A stretch of DNA of 20,019 nt from Ruminococcus sp. CAG:382 (GCA_000433115.1 FR892214.1:1-20019), one strand, 5' to 3'. Counted from the stretch's first letter, positions 1-7,316 are shown. Numbers and translations are program-made. Notes: generated by a model from the sequence alone, not told the origin.

Positions 1-368
1 ATGCCATCGCCGCCGCGGGTATTGACATCCGCGCCGTTTCCATCGCCGACACCACCGATTTCGGCATTCTCCGTCTCATCGTCGATAAACCCGACGAAGC
101 GGAAAAGGCACTGAAGTCAATGGGACTCACAGTGAGACTGACCGACGTGATCGCCATAGAAATATCGGACACACCGGGCGGATTCGCATCGGCATTGAAT
201 GTCCTCAAAGACAGAGACGTCGAAATAGAATACGCATATGCTTTCATTTCCCGCGACGAGGGCAGAGCATGTGTCATCCTCCGCGTCGACGACAACGATA
301 AAGCAATAAAGCTTTTCGGCGAAAACGGTGTGAAAATTCTCCCCGGCAGCAATATTTATACAATGTAA
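1..368 (+). CDS. ACT-domain protein, 5' end missing
   Basis: The reading frame is open from the left window edge (codons in phase with position 3) to TAA at 366-368, giving about 121 visible residues. An internal Met at 120 is not the start, because coding sequence continues upstream of it. The visible part reads as the end of one ACT-like beta-alpha-beta unit followed by a second one, from about IAIEISDTPGGFASAL to ILPGSNIYTM. The D-x-P-G-G-F-A turn is the usual ligand-binding loop of ACT domains, which bind amino acids and control enzymes or transcription. Small two-ACT proteins of about 140 residues are common in Clostridia, some of them next to phenylacetate-CoA ligase genes. That gene, if present, lies outside the window. 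The ligand is unknown. The family call is good and the function is open. Confidence 0.8.
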   Translation, partial: AIAAAGIDIRAVSIADTTDFGILRLIVDKPDEAEKALKSMGLTVRLTDVIAIEISDTPGGFASALNVLKDRDVEIEYAYAFISRDEGRACVILRVDDNDKAIKLFGENGVKILPGSNIYTM

Positions 369-370
369 AA

Positions 371-408
371 GAACCGGCGCGTTCCCTCAGGGGGTCCGCG
401 CCGGTTTT
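371..408 (+). terminator. Rho-independent terminator after the ACT-domain gene
   Basis: A perfect 10-bp stem, AACCGGCGCG (372-381) with CGCGCCGGTT (397-406), encloses a 15-nt loop and runs into a T tract at 405-408. It begins three bases after the ACT gene stop. It lies between convergent genes and, read on the other strand, is followed by TTCTTTT, so it may also end tetR transcription. Confidence 0.85.
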
Positions 409-411
409 ATG

Positions 412-1038
412 TTATTTCTTTATTATCTCGCTGAAGATAGCGTCTTTGTCATAGGTATTCTCGGTAAATCCCGGGATCTCTTTTATTGCCTTGCAATAGC
501 TGACACTGAATCGACCGTAAATTGCTTTGATATCCTCGTCGGAATAGGGACAGCTGTTGTTCACGATGAGAAGTGCAAGACTGTTTGCGACAAGCCAGAG
601 CGCGTTGTAATAGAGATCCGCCTGCTCTGTCGTCATGTTATATATCTTCATATGCGTATCGCGTATCAGCTCCTGAGTATACTTCACCAGCTCAATCGCA
701 CTGTTACCGTCGCTGTATTTGTCAGAGCTGAGGTACAGCAGCTTATAAAGATTCGGCTCATCCTTTGCAAATCCGAGATAACGCATACCGATGCCGAGAA
801 ACGGTATATCACTGTTCAGTCCTTCCTTGATGCGTTCTCTGTAAACACACATTGCTCGTGCGTGTACGGCGCGTTTCAGCTCGTCAATCGATTTGAAATA
901 TGTGAAAATCGGACGTGTCGAAACTCCAAGCTCGGTAGCCATTTTCCTCGCCGTCACCGTTTCGATACCGCTTCTGCGCGTTATAGCGAGCGCGACATTA
1001 ATCATTTCGTCCTTTGTAAATTTTGCCTTCGGAGGCAT
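412..1038 (-). CDS. TetR/AcrR-family transcriptional regulator
   Basis: A 208-residue DNA-binding repressor-type protein. The N-terminus is a typical TetR helix-turn-helix: TKDEMINVALAITRRSG, then VTARKMATELGVSTRPIFTYFKSIDELKRAV (quoted here in outline, residues about 8-60). The rest is the variable all-helical ligand domain. The start chosen is the ATG at 1038, because AAAGGGTG sits just upstream. An in-frame ATG at 1137 lies on top of the predicted promoter and cannot be the start. A strong promoter and a long palindrome precede the gene (separate entries), so self-repression is likely. No adjacent pump or enzyme gene reveals its target, since the neighbours are convergent or distant. Ligand and regulon are unknown. 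Confidence 0.88.
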   Translation of the reverse strand: MPPKAKFTKDEMINVALAITRRSGIETVTARKMATELGVSTRPIFTYFKSIDELKRAVHARAMCVYRERIKEGLNSDIPFLGIGMRYLGFAKDEPNLYKLLYLSSDKYSDGNSAIELVKYTQELIRDTHMKIYNMTTEQADLYYNALWLVANSLALLIVNNSCPYSDEDIKAIYGRFSVSYCKAIKEIPGFTENTYDKDAIFSEIIKK

Positions 1039-1072
1039 ATCGTCACCCTTTCTTTCATGATGCTTCGAGTCA

Positions 1073-1096
1073 GTTGCATAATCATGATTATACAAC
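1073..1096. promoter_or_regulatory. Palindromic operator candidate upstream of tetR
   Basis: A near-perfect 24-nt dyad with the structure GTTG-N-ATAATCATGATTAT-N-CAAC. The central 14 bases (1078-1091) form a perfect palindrome and only one symmetric pair outside it is mismatched. Its upstream edge coincides with the predicted transcription start of the tetR gene. Size, symmetry and position match operators bound by TetR-family dimers. Binding itself is inferred. Confidence 0.7.
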
Positions 1097-1102
1097 AAGA
1101 TA

Positions 1103-1130
1103 ATTATATACCGTTTTTTCGGAATGTCAA
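1103..1130 (-). promoter_or_regulatory. SigmaA-type promoter of the tetR gene
   Basis: Read on the minus strand, TTGACA (1130-1125), a 16-bp spacer and TATAAT (1108-1103) give perfect -35 and -10 hexamers. The expected start is near 1096, directly at the palindromic operator. Confidence 0.8.
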
Positions 1131-1138
1131 TACCCAAT

Positions 1139-1391
1139 TTGAATTTTTATTCACTTCAGAGCACATTTTATTGCAAAAAGCTGAAGTCGTGTCGGCATGA
1201 TGCCGTAAAGTCTGAGAAGAAAACTCCTGTTTATGCAATGAGCAAAGGCAGACTACATTTTTTCGGGAATTGAGAGCGTTTTTTCGGCAATACGCTCCGG
1301 CGGCACGCATTTGGTCTCAACACTGTCAACGATGCGTCTGAATCATTTTGCATTACATCTGTAAAGCTTTGTAGTCCGGCAGAAGAAGCTG
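1139..1391. other. Intergenic stretch with no recognised feature
   Basis: No convincing gene lies here. Short open frames have no family-like sequence or good ribosome binding site. A weak GAGCG/CGCTC inverted repeat near 1275-1300 has no T tract. No promoter or terminator could be supported. Confidence 0.5.
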
Positions 1392-1754
1392 TCAAGCACC
1401 GCGCCGCCGCATATCCTCCGTGAATCTGCTGCTGTATGCGAGATATATGAGATAAATATACGGCATACCGAGATTCGTTTCCGGCAACGAATTGATGACA
1501 AGCGAGAGAAGCTTTTCCGCAATCCCTTCAAAGCCTGCGGGACGTATTCCGCCGAGAAGCAGTCCGGCTTCCCATCCGAACCGAAACAGCACACCGATCG
1601 CAAGCAGCCACGGTATGTTTATCCGTGCCTTGTTGTCTCTCTGAAAAAGGTTATATATGATAACGCCGGCATACCCCGCAAAAATAGCGGGAAACGCAAC
1701 ATCCATCCATATGTAAAGCGGCGGAAAATCCCGCCGCGCAATGATCTCTGTCAT
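1392..1754 (-). CDS. Small integral membrane protein, unknown function
   Basis: A 120-residue protein, not recognised. The start is the ATG at 1754, preceded by a strong GGAGGAAG site. A longer open frame extends further upstream, but that extension is basic and overlaps the thioredoxin gene in another frame, so it is a shadow. Hydrophobic segments lie at about residues 15-37, 48-70 and 82-107, and the C-terminus is basic (RRRGA). It follows the tlpA-like gene by 46 bases on the same strand, so the two probably form an operon. The partner of a TlpA/ResA protein is often the electron-supplying membrane protein CcdA, but this protein is shorter and shows no conserved cysteine pair. A role in the same redox or envelope process is only an inference from position. 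Confidence 0.7.
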   Translation of the reverse strand: MTEIIARRDFPPLYIWMDVAFPAIFAGYAGVIIYNLFQRDNKARINIPWLLAIGVLFRFGWEAGLLLGGIRPAGFEGIAEKLLSLVINSLPETNLGMPYIYLIYLAYSSRFTEDMRRRGA

Positions 1755-1800
1755 AAAGCACTTCCTCCGTGTCACTTTTAATCCGCCGCAAAGAAAGCGT

Positions 1801-2322
1801 TTATAACAGCATTTTGATATGCTCTTCAAGCGCATCCCTGCCCAATATGCCGATATAGGACATATGAATGTTTCCGTCCCTGTCGATGAACACCGTGAGC
1901 GGAAGTGCATTTGCCCCGTACTGTTCGGTAGCCGACGATTCCGTATCGAAATAAAGAGGGAACGTGAAGCCGCATATTTCCGCATAATCCTTGACTCCCT
2001 GAAACGTATCACTGTAACCGTTCGTCTGATTTATCATCATGAAAACAACCCTGTCTCCGTACTCACGGAACGCTTCTTCAAAGTCGGGCAATTCGTAGAC
2101 GCATGGCATACACCACGTCGCCCAGAAATTGAGCACGATCGGCTTTCCGAAAAACTGCGACAGAGTGACGGCATTCCCGTCCGTATCGGTGACAACGAAA
2201 TCGGGCGCGCGGTTTTTCTCTGCCGAACACATGATACCGTCTGCCGAGCCAAAACCCACGCTTGCCGACGGCAGCATGAATGTCAGCGCCAGAAACGCCG
2301 CAATAAATGATCTCAGTTTCAT
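1801..2322 (-). CDS. Exported TlpA/ResA-family thiol-disulfide oxidoreductase
   Basis: A 173-residue thioredoxin-fold protein. The N-terminus has a signal sequence (MKLR, then a hydrophobic run to about residue 25), placing it outside the membrane. The thioredoxin domain runs from about residue 38 to the end: APDFVVTDTDGNAVTLSQF, active site WCMPC (Cys71, Cys74) in LNFWATWCMPC, and the cis-proline region ALPLTVFIDRDG with Pro141. These are the hallmarks of TlpA/ResA proteins, which reduce disulfides in exported proteins or cytochrome c apoproteins. The start at ATG 2322 is chosen because GAGGTG lies seven bases upstream and the signal sequence follows directly. An in-frame ATG ten codons earlier lacks this. 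It is followed by a small membrane protein gene. No ccdA or cytochrome biogenesis gene is visible nearby. Confidence 0.88.
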   Translation of the reverse strand: MKLRSFIAAFLALTFMLPSASVGFGSADGIMCSAEKNRAPDFVVTDTDGNAVTLSQFFGKPIVLNFWATWCMPCVYELPDFEEAFREYGDRVVFMMINQTNGYSDTFQGVKDYAEICGFTFPLYFDTESSATEQYGANALPLTVFIDRDGNIHMSYIGILGRDALEEHIKMLL

Positions 2323-2402
2323 AAAAAACACCTCAACGGTATTTTCCCTCACATCAAAAAAACAAACCGAGAAAATTTTTCCCGTTTTCCTTTCTTTTTA
2401 GT

Positions 2403-2431
2403 TTAACTTAAAGTATGGCGGTTATTATTAA
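2403..2431 (+). promoter_or_regulatory. Possible promoter for the carbohydrate-binding protein gene
   Basis: TTAACT (2403-2408), a 17-bp spacer and TATTAA (2426-2431) give four of six matches in each hexamer, in an AT-rich gap between divergent genes. This is weak evidence. Confidence 0.35.
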
Positions 2432-2466
2432 GGCACAAAACAAAAACCGCGAAAGGACGGTCAACT

Positions 2467-4206
2467 ATGAAATCACGTAAAATCATTTCAATAACACTCG
2501 CACTCATTACCGCACTCTTTGCCGTGATGAGCTGTATACCGACGGCACTTGCAGCCGAATACCAAGCAAACGGCGCAACGTATTTTACCTTCACCGACGG
2601 CGGTATAACCGTCAGCGAAGGAACATATGACGGCTACAAGATCGAAGGCACCTCACTCACTATAAACGACTCCGGCACATATGTTCTGAGCGGAAGCTGC
2701 GCTGACGGTTCGGTCAAGGTCAAAAGAGGAACAACCGGTGTGACATTGGTGCTAAGCGGTTTGACTCTGACAAGCTCGACCACCGCTCCCATCGCCTGCA
2801 ACAAATCCACCGAAGTCAGGATAATCGTTGCCTCCGGCAGTGTGAATACCCTCACAGACAGTGCGAAAAACAACGATGACAATTATCCTGACAATACCTA
2901 TGCCGAAAACGCAGTCATAAAATGCAAGGACGGCTCACAGGTAACTCTTTCCGGCTCCGGCGCACTGAACATCACCGCAAACGGCAAAAGCGGAATAAAA
3001 TCCGGCGCGACCACCGATGAAGAGGGCGAAGCGCGGATGACCATAAGTGATTTGACGCTTAATATTACCGCTTCGGTCAACGACGCAATAAACGCCGAAC
3101 AGCTCCTTAACGTCACAAGCGGCAACATCACAATATCCGCAGGCGACGACGCCATTCACAGTGATTACATTCTGAATATCGGCAGTGAAAACGGCGAAGG
3201 TCCCGTTATAAATATCAAAAACTGCCATGGCGGACTTGAAGCGGCAACGCTCAACGTATATTCCGGCAACATCACGATACACGCGAGCGACGATTGCCTC
3301 AACGCCGCAAACAGCGACCTTTCCGGATATGCATTCTCCATTAACATCTACGGCGGCACTCTCGTCATGGACACGACCTCGGGCGACGGTGTCGATTCTA
3401 ACGGCAGTCTCACGATTTCGGGCGGTACGCTTGTCGTATGGAGCGCAAACATCGCCGACAATCAGCCTCTTGATGCCGACGGTACAATAACGATCTCCGG
3501 CGGCACGGTACTTGCTGCAGGCGGCAGCAACGGCATGGGCATGAATCTCAGCGCTTCTCAGCCCTATGTGATATACGGCTCCGCTTCCGGCATGGGCAGC
3601 GGCATGGGCGGCAATTTCCCCGGCGGAGGTCGAGGAAACGGCAACTTCCCCGACAGAAGCGATCAGTCGGGTGATATACCGACTCCTCCGAGCGGCGGCT
3701 TCTCCGGCGATACTAACGACACCAAGGGCGGTTTCACCGGCGGAAATCCGTATGGCGGATTCCCGGGCAACGCAGGCAGTTCTGTCAGCATATCCTCCGG
3801 CAGCACGATAACACTTAAGGATTCCTCCGGCAATACCGTATACAGCGGTGAAGCTCTCTGCAGCGCTTCTGTTCTCATCTTCTCGTCGTCCGCCCTTGAA
3901 AACGGAGAGACCTATACTCTTTACGTAAACAACACCGAAACTGGCACCGCAACAGCCTCCGCCGACGGCAGCGGCAGTACCGGCGGAAACAGCGGAAATC
4001 AGCCTTCCGGGAATCAGAGCGGTTCAAATACCACGTCGAACGATCAGACCGACAGCTTCGAAACCGACGCACCGGATAATTCATCAGCAGACAGCACCGC
4101 ATCATCCTCATCCGACAGCAACACCGGACTCTGGATAGCGATAGGCGTTCTGTCGGCCGCACTTGCGGTGATAATCATTCTACTCTGCAAGACACACAAA
4201 AAATAG
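2467..4206 (+). CDS. Cthe_2159-family carbohydrate-binding surface protein
   Basis: A 579-residue exported protein with a GAAAGGA ribosome binding site. Residues 1-30 are a signal peptide ending ALAA. About residues 31-370 form the Cthe_2159-type domain, with repeated parallel beta-helix rungs such as GNITISAGDDAIHSD, GNITIHASDDCLNAANSD and SLTISGGTLVV. The paired aspartates recur at the same rung position. In the Clostridium thermocellum prototype this fold binds calcium and acidic or cellulosic polysaccharides. A Gly/Pro-rich linker (about 371-438) and a small beta domain ending GETYTLYVNN follow. Next come a Ser/Thr/Asp-rich wall-spanning stretch (about 500-552) and a membrane helix (about 553-574) with a KTHKK tail. 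The protein is thus anchored in the membrane and probably displayed outside. It stands alone, divergent from tlpA, and a hairpin follows. Whether it binds host or plant glycans cannot be told. Confidence 0.9.
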   Translation: MKSRKIISITLALITALFAVMSCIPTALAAEYQANGATYFTFTDGGITVSEGTYDGYKIEGTSLTINDSGTYVLSGSCADGSVKVKRGTTGVTLVLSGLTLTSSTTAPIACNKSTEVRIIVASGSVNTLTDSAKNNDDNYPDNTYAENAVIKCKDGSQVTLSGSGALNITANGKSGIKSGATTDEEGEARMTISDLTLNITASVNDAINAEQLLNVTSGNITISAGDDAIHSDYILNIGSENGEGPVINIKNCHGGLEAATLNVYSGNITIHASDDCLNAANSDLSGYAFSINIYGGTLVMDTTSGDGVDSNGSLTISGGTLVVWSANIADNQPLDADGTITISGGTVLAAGGSNGMGMNLSASQPYVIYGSASGMGSGMGGNFPGGGRGNGNFPDRSDQSGDIPTPPSGGFSGDTNDTKGGFTGGNPYGGFPGNAGSSVSISSGSTITLKDSSGNTVYSGEALCSASVLIFSSSALENGETYTLYVNNTETGTATASADGSGSTGGNSGNQPSGNQSGSNTTSNDQTDSFETDAPDNSSADSTASSSSDSNTGLWIAIGVLSAALAVIIILLCKTHKK

Positions 4207-4226
4207 TGTAAACCTCCTTAAAGCAG

Positions 4227-4266
4227 TATCCGCTTCCGGAAAGGCACAGCTTTCCGGAAGCGGATA
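4227..4266. terminator. Long hairpin between convergent genes
   Basis: A perfect 17-bp stem (4227-4243 with 4250-4266; arm TATCCGCTTCCGGAAAG) has a 6-nt loop and sits between two convergent stop codons. On the plus strand it is followed by AU-rich ATATAATTATTT rather than a pure T tract, and on the minus strand by CTGCTTT. It most likely ends transcription from both sides, although the tails are imperfect. Confidence 0.65.
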
Positions 4267-4276
4267 ATATAATTAT

Positions 4277-5065
4277 TTACTTTGAATAAAGGCTTCCGAT
4301 AAGCCTGTTTGTCATGCCGCACGGAAGAAGCTTTGCAAGCACACAAAACAGCTTATATTGAAATCCCACCGCATAAAGCGGCTTGACATGGCGCTTCGTC
4401 GCACATCTGACGACGACCCGCGCCACCTTTTCGGGCGAAACGCCGTGCGTTTCGTCCTTTTCCATTTTACGGACAGATCGGCTGACCGCCCCGCCGTATA
4501 TATCGTCGCCCTTTGTTTCCTTACTCCTTGATGCCGTGAAGCCCGTACTCGTGTCGCCCGGCATGACGGCACAGACGCTTACGCCGAAACGCCTGACCTC
4601 GTTCGCAAGTGACATCGTATACGCATTGACAGCCGCCTTCATCGCGCTGTAATACGTCTGAAACGGGACGGGTAAAACAGCGGCGGCGGAGCTGATGCAG
4701 ACGATGCGTCCCCGTGCCTTTCTGATGTGCGGCAGACAGCAGCGTGTCACGGTGTCCATACCGACAAACAGCGTTTTCACAGAAAATTCGACTTCGATTC
4801 CTTCAGTAAATTCAACCGCTCCCGATATACCCGAGCCGGCGTTGTTTATAAGCAGATCGATACCGCCCGACTCAGACACAACACGCCCGACCGCTTCACT
4901 CACGGTTTCGGGCTTTGTAATGTCGGCATAGATATGCGTAACTCCGCTTTGCGGAACATCACGTCTGCTGAACTCGAAAACCCTCCAGCCCTCTTTTGCA
5001 AGAAGTGCCGCCGTTACCCTGCCGATACCGGAGCTGCCGCCGGTAACGACAGCGGTTTTATTCAT
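4277..5065 (-). CDS. Short-chain dehydrogenase/reductase, candidate 3-ketosphinganine-type reductase
   Basis: A 262-residue Rossmann-fold NAD(P)H oxidoreductase of the classical SDR family. Cofactor loop TGGSSGIG is at residues 8-15 and NNAG at 74-77. The catalytic Ser is near residue 126, and YSAMK gives Tyr139 and Lys143. RR at 34-35 after the second strand suits NADPH. A hydrophobic stretch near the C-terminus (about 236-250) could touch the membrane. Its ATG lies inside the end of the upstream serine-palmitoyltransferase-like gene (8-nt overlap), so the two are translationally coupled. In sphingolipid synthesis the 3-keto product of that transferase is reduced by an SDR. The position suggests this role, but SDR sequence alone does not fix substrate. 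SDR family is certain, and the 3-keto-lipid reductase role is inferred. Confidence 0.85.
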   Translation of the reverse strand: MNKTAVVTGGSSGIGRVTAALLAKEGWRVFEFSRRDVPQSGVTHIYADITKPETVSEAVGRVVSESGGIDLLINNAGSGISGAVEFTEGIEVEFSVKTLFVGMDTVTRCCLPHIRKARGRIVCISSAAAVLPVPFQTYYSAMKAAVNAYTMSLANEVRRFGVSVCAVMPGDTSTGFTASRSKETKGDDIYGGAVSRSVRKMEKDETHGVSPEKVARVVVRCATKRHVKPLYAVGFQYKLFCVLAKLLPCGMTNRLIGSLYSK

Positions 5066-6230
5066 TGCAGATAACCGACGCGATTATGCCGACCGCTTCG
5101 TCGATAAGCGGCTCTGTGAGCGTCGCCATATAACTCGTACGGAGGAGGCAGGCATCGGGCGGAGTTGCGGGAGGAAGTACGGGATTGAGATAAACGCCCG
5201 CATCATAGATGTCCTTTGCCTTCTGAAGCGTGTCGATGGTATCCTTCGTATAAATCGGGATAATCGGAGTGGAAGCCTCGATGATGCCGATTCCTTTTTC
5301 CTTGTAGCACTTACGGGCATAATTTGAAAGCGACGCAAGGCGTGTCACGAGCTCGGGATGCGCTTCAAGTTCTTTGAGCGCGGCAAGCGCCGTCGCACAG
5401 CTTGCAGGCGTGATCGATGCCGAGAAAATAAACGGACGTGAATTGTGCTTGACATATTCGACGACTTCTTTTTTCGCCGCCATATATCCGCCGAGGCTTG
5501 CCAGTGATTTCGAGAACGTACCCATATAGATATCGACCTCTTCCTCAAGTCCGAAATGGCTTGCGGTACCTCTTCCGCCCTCACCGATGACACCGAGACC
5601 GTGCGCGTCGTCAACCATGACCCTCGCACCGTATTCCTTTGCCAGACGGCATATCTCGGGGAGATTTGCGATATCGCCGCTCATTGAGAAAACGCCGTCC
5701 GTTACGATGAGAATGCCGCCCTTGCCGGACACATTTTGGAGAATGCGCTCCAGATCAGCCATATCGTTATGCTTGAAAAGCAGTCTCTTCGCATAGCTGA
5801 GCTGAGAGCCGTCATATATACTCGCGTGATTTTCCTTGTCATTTATTATGTAATCGCCGTGACGCGCGATTGCACTGATTATGCCGAGGTTGGACTGAAA
5901 TCCGGTCGAAAATGTGCAGACAGCCTCTTTTCTGAGGAACTTTGCAAGCTCGTTTTCAAGTTCAAGATGAAGCTCCAGCGTACCGTTAAGAAAACGCGAG
6001 CCGGAACAGCCTGTACCATATTGTTCGATCGCCTTTACTCCGGCTTCAATGACGTTTTCGTTGGTCGTAAGACCGAGATAGTTATTTGAGCCAAGCATGA
6101 TACGGCGCTTGCCCTCCATGATGACTTCCTTGTCCTGACGCGACTCAAGCGCGTGAAAATAGGGATAAATTCCTCTCGATTTTGCCTCATCGGCAAGAGA
6201 AGGTTCAAAGCATTTTGCAAACAGGTCCAT
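5058..6230 (-). CDS. Alpha-oxoamine synthase, serine-palmitoyltransferase-like
   Basis: A 390-residue PLP enzyme of the alpha-oxoamine synthase family, which condenses an amino acid with an acyl-CoA or acyl-ACP and releases CO2. Visible are His135 (NHASIYDG), Asp207 and His210 (VDDAHGLGV), and the PLP lysine Lys241 in GTFSKSLASLGG. The family also includes 8-amino-7-oxononanoate synthase (BioF) and glycine C-acetyltransferase (Kbl). The S-K-S context of the lysine, the N-terminal RGIYPYFHALES segment, FKHNDMADLE and the end TPIIPIYTKDT..YLNPVLPPATPP are as I recall them in Bacteroides-type serine palmitoyltransferases rather than BioF or Kbl. No bio or tdh gene is adjacent. GAAAGGAA lies before the ATG, three bases after the preceding gene. 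The likely product is a 3-keto long-chain base, but the amino acid (Ser, Ala, Gly or cysteate) cannot be read from the sequence. Confidence 0.85.
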   Translation of the reverse strand: MDLFAKCFEPSLADEAKSRGIYPYFHALESRQDKEVIMEGKRRIMLGSNNYLGLTTNENVIEAGVKAIEQYGTGCSGSRFLNGTLELHLELENELAKFLRKEAVCTFSTGFQSNLGIISAIARHGDYIINDKENHASIYDGSQLSYAKRLLFKHNDMADLERILQNVSGKGGILIVTDGVFSMSGDIANLPEICRLAKEYGARVMVDDAHGLGVIGEGGRGTASHFGLEEEVDIYMGTFSKSLASLGGYMAAKKEVVEYVKHNSRPFIFSASITPASCATALAALKELEAHPELVTRLASLSNYARKCYKEKGIGIIEASTPIIPIYTKDTIDTLQKAKDIYDAGVYLNPVLPPATPPDACLLRTSYMATLTEPLIDEAVGIIASVICNE

Positions 6231-6233
6231 ATG

Positions 6234-6908
6234 TCAGTTCCTTTCGGTGTGTTTTTTTCTGTTGGCATATTTGCGCGCGATCATACGCTTCGCAACGGTA
6301 AGCGCCGCGATGACGGCAGAAAACGCAATACACCATAATATTATATTGATTCTTACCGTGACCTCCGGTATGTGGTCAATCGGCAGAAAGTCGACTGCAA
6401 AATAAGTGAAAAGCAATGAAATGAAATACAGCGTCCAGACAAGCGGCTGTGAGTGATACACACTGCGCCTCACGAAAAACAGCCCGTAAACAACAACGCA
6501 CGTAACTATGAGATACTTCACCAGAAACACCGTCGTCGCGTAAAGATAAACCGATCTGCTTGACGTGGGCATATATGAAATGAAGAACGACAGAATCCAG
6601 ACGACGGGGACAAACAGCCCGACAAAACCGAATACCCACCTTGAGCAGTCAAGAACGCGTTCGCCCTTGCTCTGGAACGGCAGGTTCGTGACAAGCTCAC
6701 GGCAGAACATCGCACAATCACCGATAGCCTCGCCGAAGCTTTCACCGCGCTCTTCATATTCGAGCGCCATTCCGATTATATCTGATATCGTCTGCTCATA
6801 TTCCATCTCGTTCAGATCATAAGTGCTGAGATTACGCTGCATCTTCAGAATGATCTTTCTGTTCGGCTTTGAAACACGCTTCAACGCCTTTTTCTGTTCG
6901 GATGTCAT
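6234..6908 (-). CDS. PadR-linked HAAS/DUF1048-like membrane protein
   Basis: A 224-residue protein. The soluble N-terminal part (about 1-85) is helical and charged, and MEYEQTISDIIGMALEYEE through the following GEAIGDCAMFCREL resembles the HAAS/DUF1048 type of domain. Four membrane helices follow at about 91-111, 121-146, 155-175 and 187-206, and the tail is basic (KRMIARKYANRKKHTERN). Genes of this kind are habitually linked to PadR regulators in Firmicutes. Here the start codon overlaps the padR stop (ATGA, 4 nt), and the next gene begins three bases after its stop. Its molecular role is not known. Envelope sensing or modulation of the regulator has been suggested for the family from gene linkage. 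The exact family assignment is less certain than the topology. Confidence 0.75.
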   Translation of the reverse strand: MTSEQKKALKRVSKPNRKIILKMQRNLSTYDLNEMEYEQTISDIIGMALEYEERGESFGEAIGDCAMFCRELVTNLPFQSKGERVLDCSRWVFGFVGLFVPVVWILSFFISYMPTSSRSVYLYATTVFLVKYLIVTCVVVYGLFFVRRSVYHSQPLVWTLYFISLLFTYFAVDFLPIDHIPEVTVRINIILWCIAFSAVIAALTVAKRMIARKYANRKKHTERN

Positions 6909-7249
6909 TTGCCGCCACCTGCCTTTCCGTTTATAATACCGTCAACCGCACCGGCAACCTCTTCCCAACTTTTTACGAAATCCGCGAGATACCATTTGCC
7001 GGCTTCGGTGATGGTGTAATATTTTCGTTTCGGACCGAGCGGCGAGCTCATCAGCTTCGATGACACGCTTCCCTGCTTTTCAAGGCGGATCAGCATCGGA
7101 TATATGGTTCCTTCCGACACGTCGCGGAAGCCGCTTTCCTTCAGCAACTCGATTATTTCGTATCCGTATGTCGTCCGCAGGCTGATAATCTTGAGTATAC
7201 ATCCCTCAAGCGACCCGCGCATAAGCTGCGATCTGTCGAATTCCAGCAT
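6905..7249 (-). CDS. PadR-family transcriptional regulator
   Basis: A 114-residue winged-helix repressor-type protein. Typical signatures are RGSLEGCILKIISLRTTYGYE at the start, EGTIYPMLIRLEKQG at 46-60 (recognition helix) and GPKRKYYTITEAG at 72-84 (wing). The short C-terminal helix indicates a dimeric PadR-s1 type. GGAAGGA precedes the ATG. It is the first gene of a four-gene minus-strand operon with the HAAS-like membrane protein, the oxoamine synthase and the SDR. A dyad typical of self-repressed PadR genes lies at the predicted transcription start (7293-7311), so autoregulation of the whole operon is likely. The inducer is unknown. Confidence 0.92.
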   Translation of the reverse strand: MLEFDRSQLMRGSLEGCILKIISLRTTYGYEIIELLKESGFRDVSEGTIYPMLIRLEKQGSVSSKLMSSPLGPKRKYYTITEAGKWYLADFVKSWEEVAGAVDGIINGKAGGGK

Positions 7250-7292
7250 AACGTTTCCTTCCGTTTGCAGGACAGTGCGGAAAGAGCCGCGC

Positions 7293-7311
7293 TACCTTGC
7301 ATCACATAGTA
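7293..7311. promoter_or_regulatory. PadR operator candidate
   Basis: An imperfect 19-nt dyad with the pattern TAC-N2-TG-N5-CA-N2-GTA, just downstream of the padR -10 box and covering the predicted transcription start. PadR proteins of Firmicutes usually bind TAC..GTA-bordered repeats of this kind in their own promoters. The site is inferred, not shown. Confidence 0.55.
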
Positions 7312-7316
7312 CCGTT

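Noticed and set aside
409..1200. Plus-strand open frame of 263 codons opposite the tetR gene
   Set aside because: It is the antisense shadow of the TetR coding region, with no family-like sequence and no ribosome binding site at its start.
1275..1300. GAGCG/CGCTC inverted repeat considered as a terminator for the thioredoxin operon
   Set aside because: The stem is short, the loop is long and no T tract follows.
1104..1310. Minus-strand open frame of 68 codons upstream of tetR
   Set aside because: No ribosome binding site or recognisable pattern; it runs over the strong tetR promoter.
3580..3780. GGC-rich repetitive stretch considered as a DNA repeat or CRISPR-like array
   Set aside because: It is in-frame coding for the Gly/Pro linker of the Cthe_2159-family protein, with no regular repeat-spacer structure.
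5058..6230. Naming the PLP enzyme BioF or Kbl
   Set aside because: The lysine context and N-terminal segment resemble serine palmitoyltransferases, and no biotin or threonine-degradation genes are adjacent.
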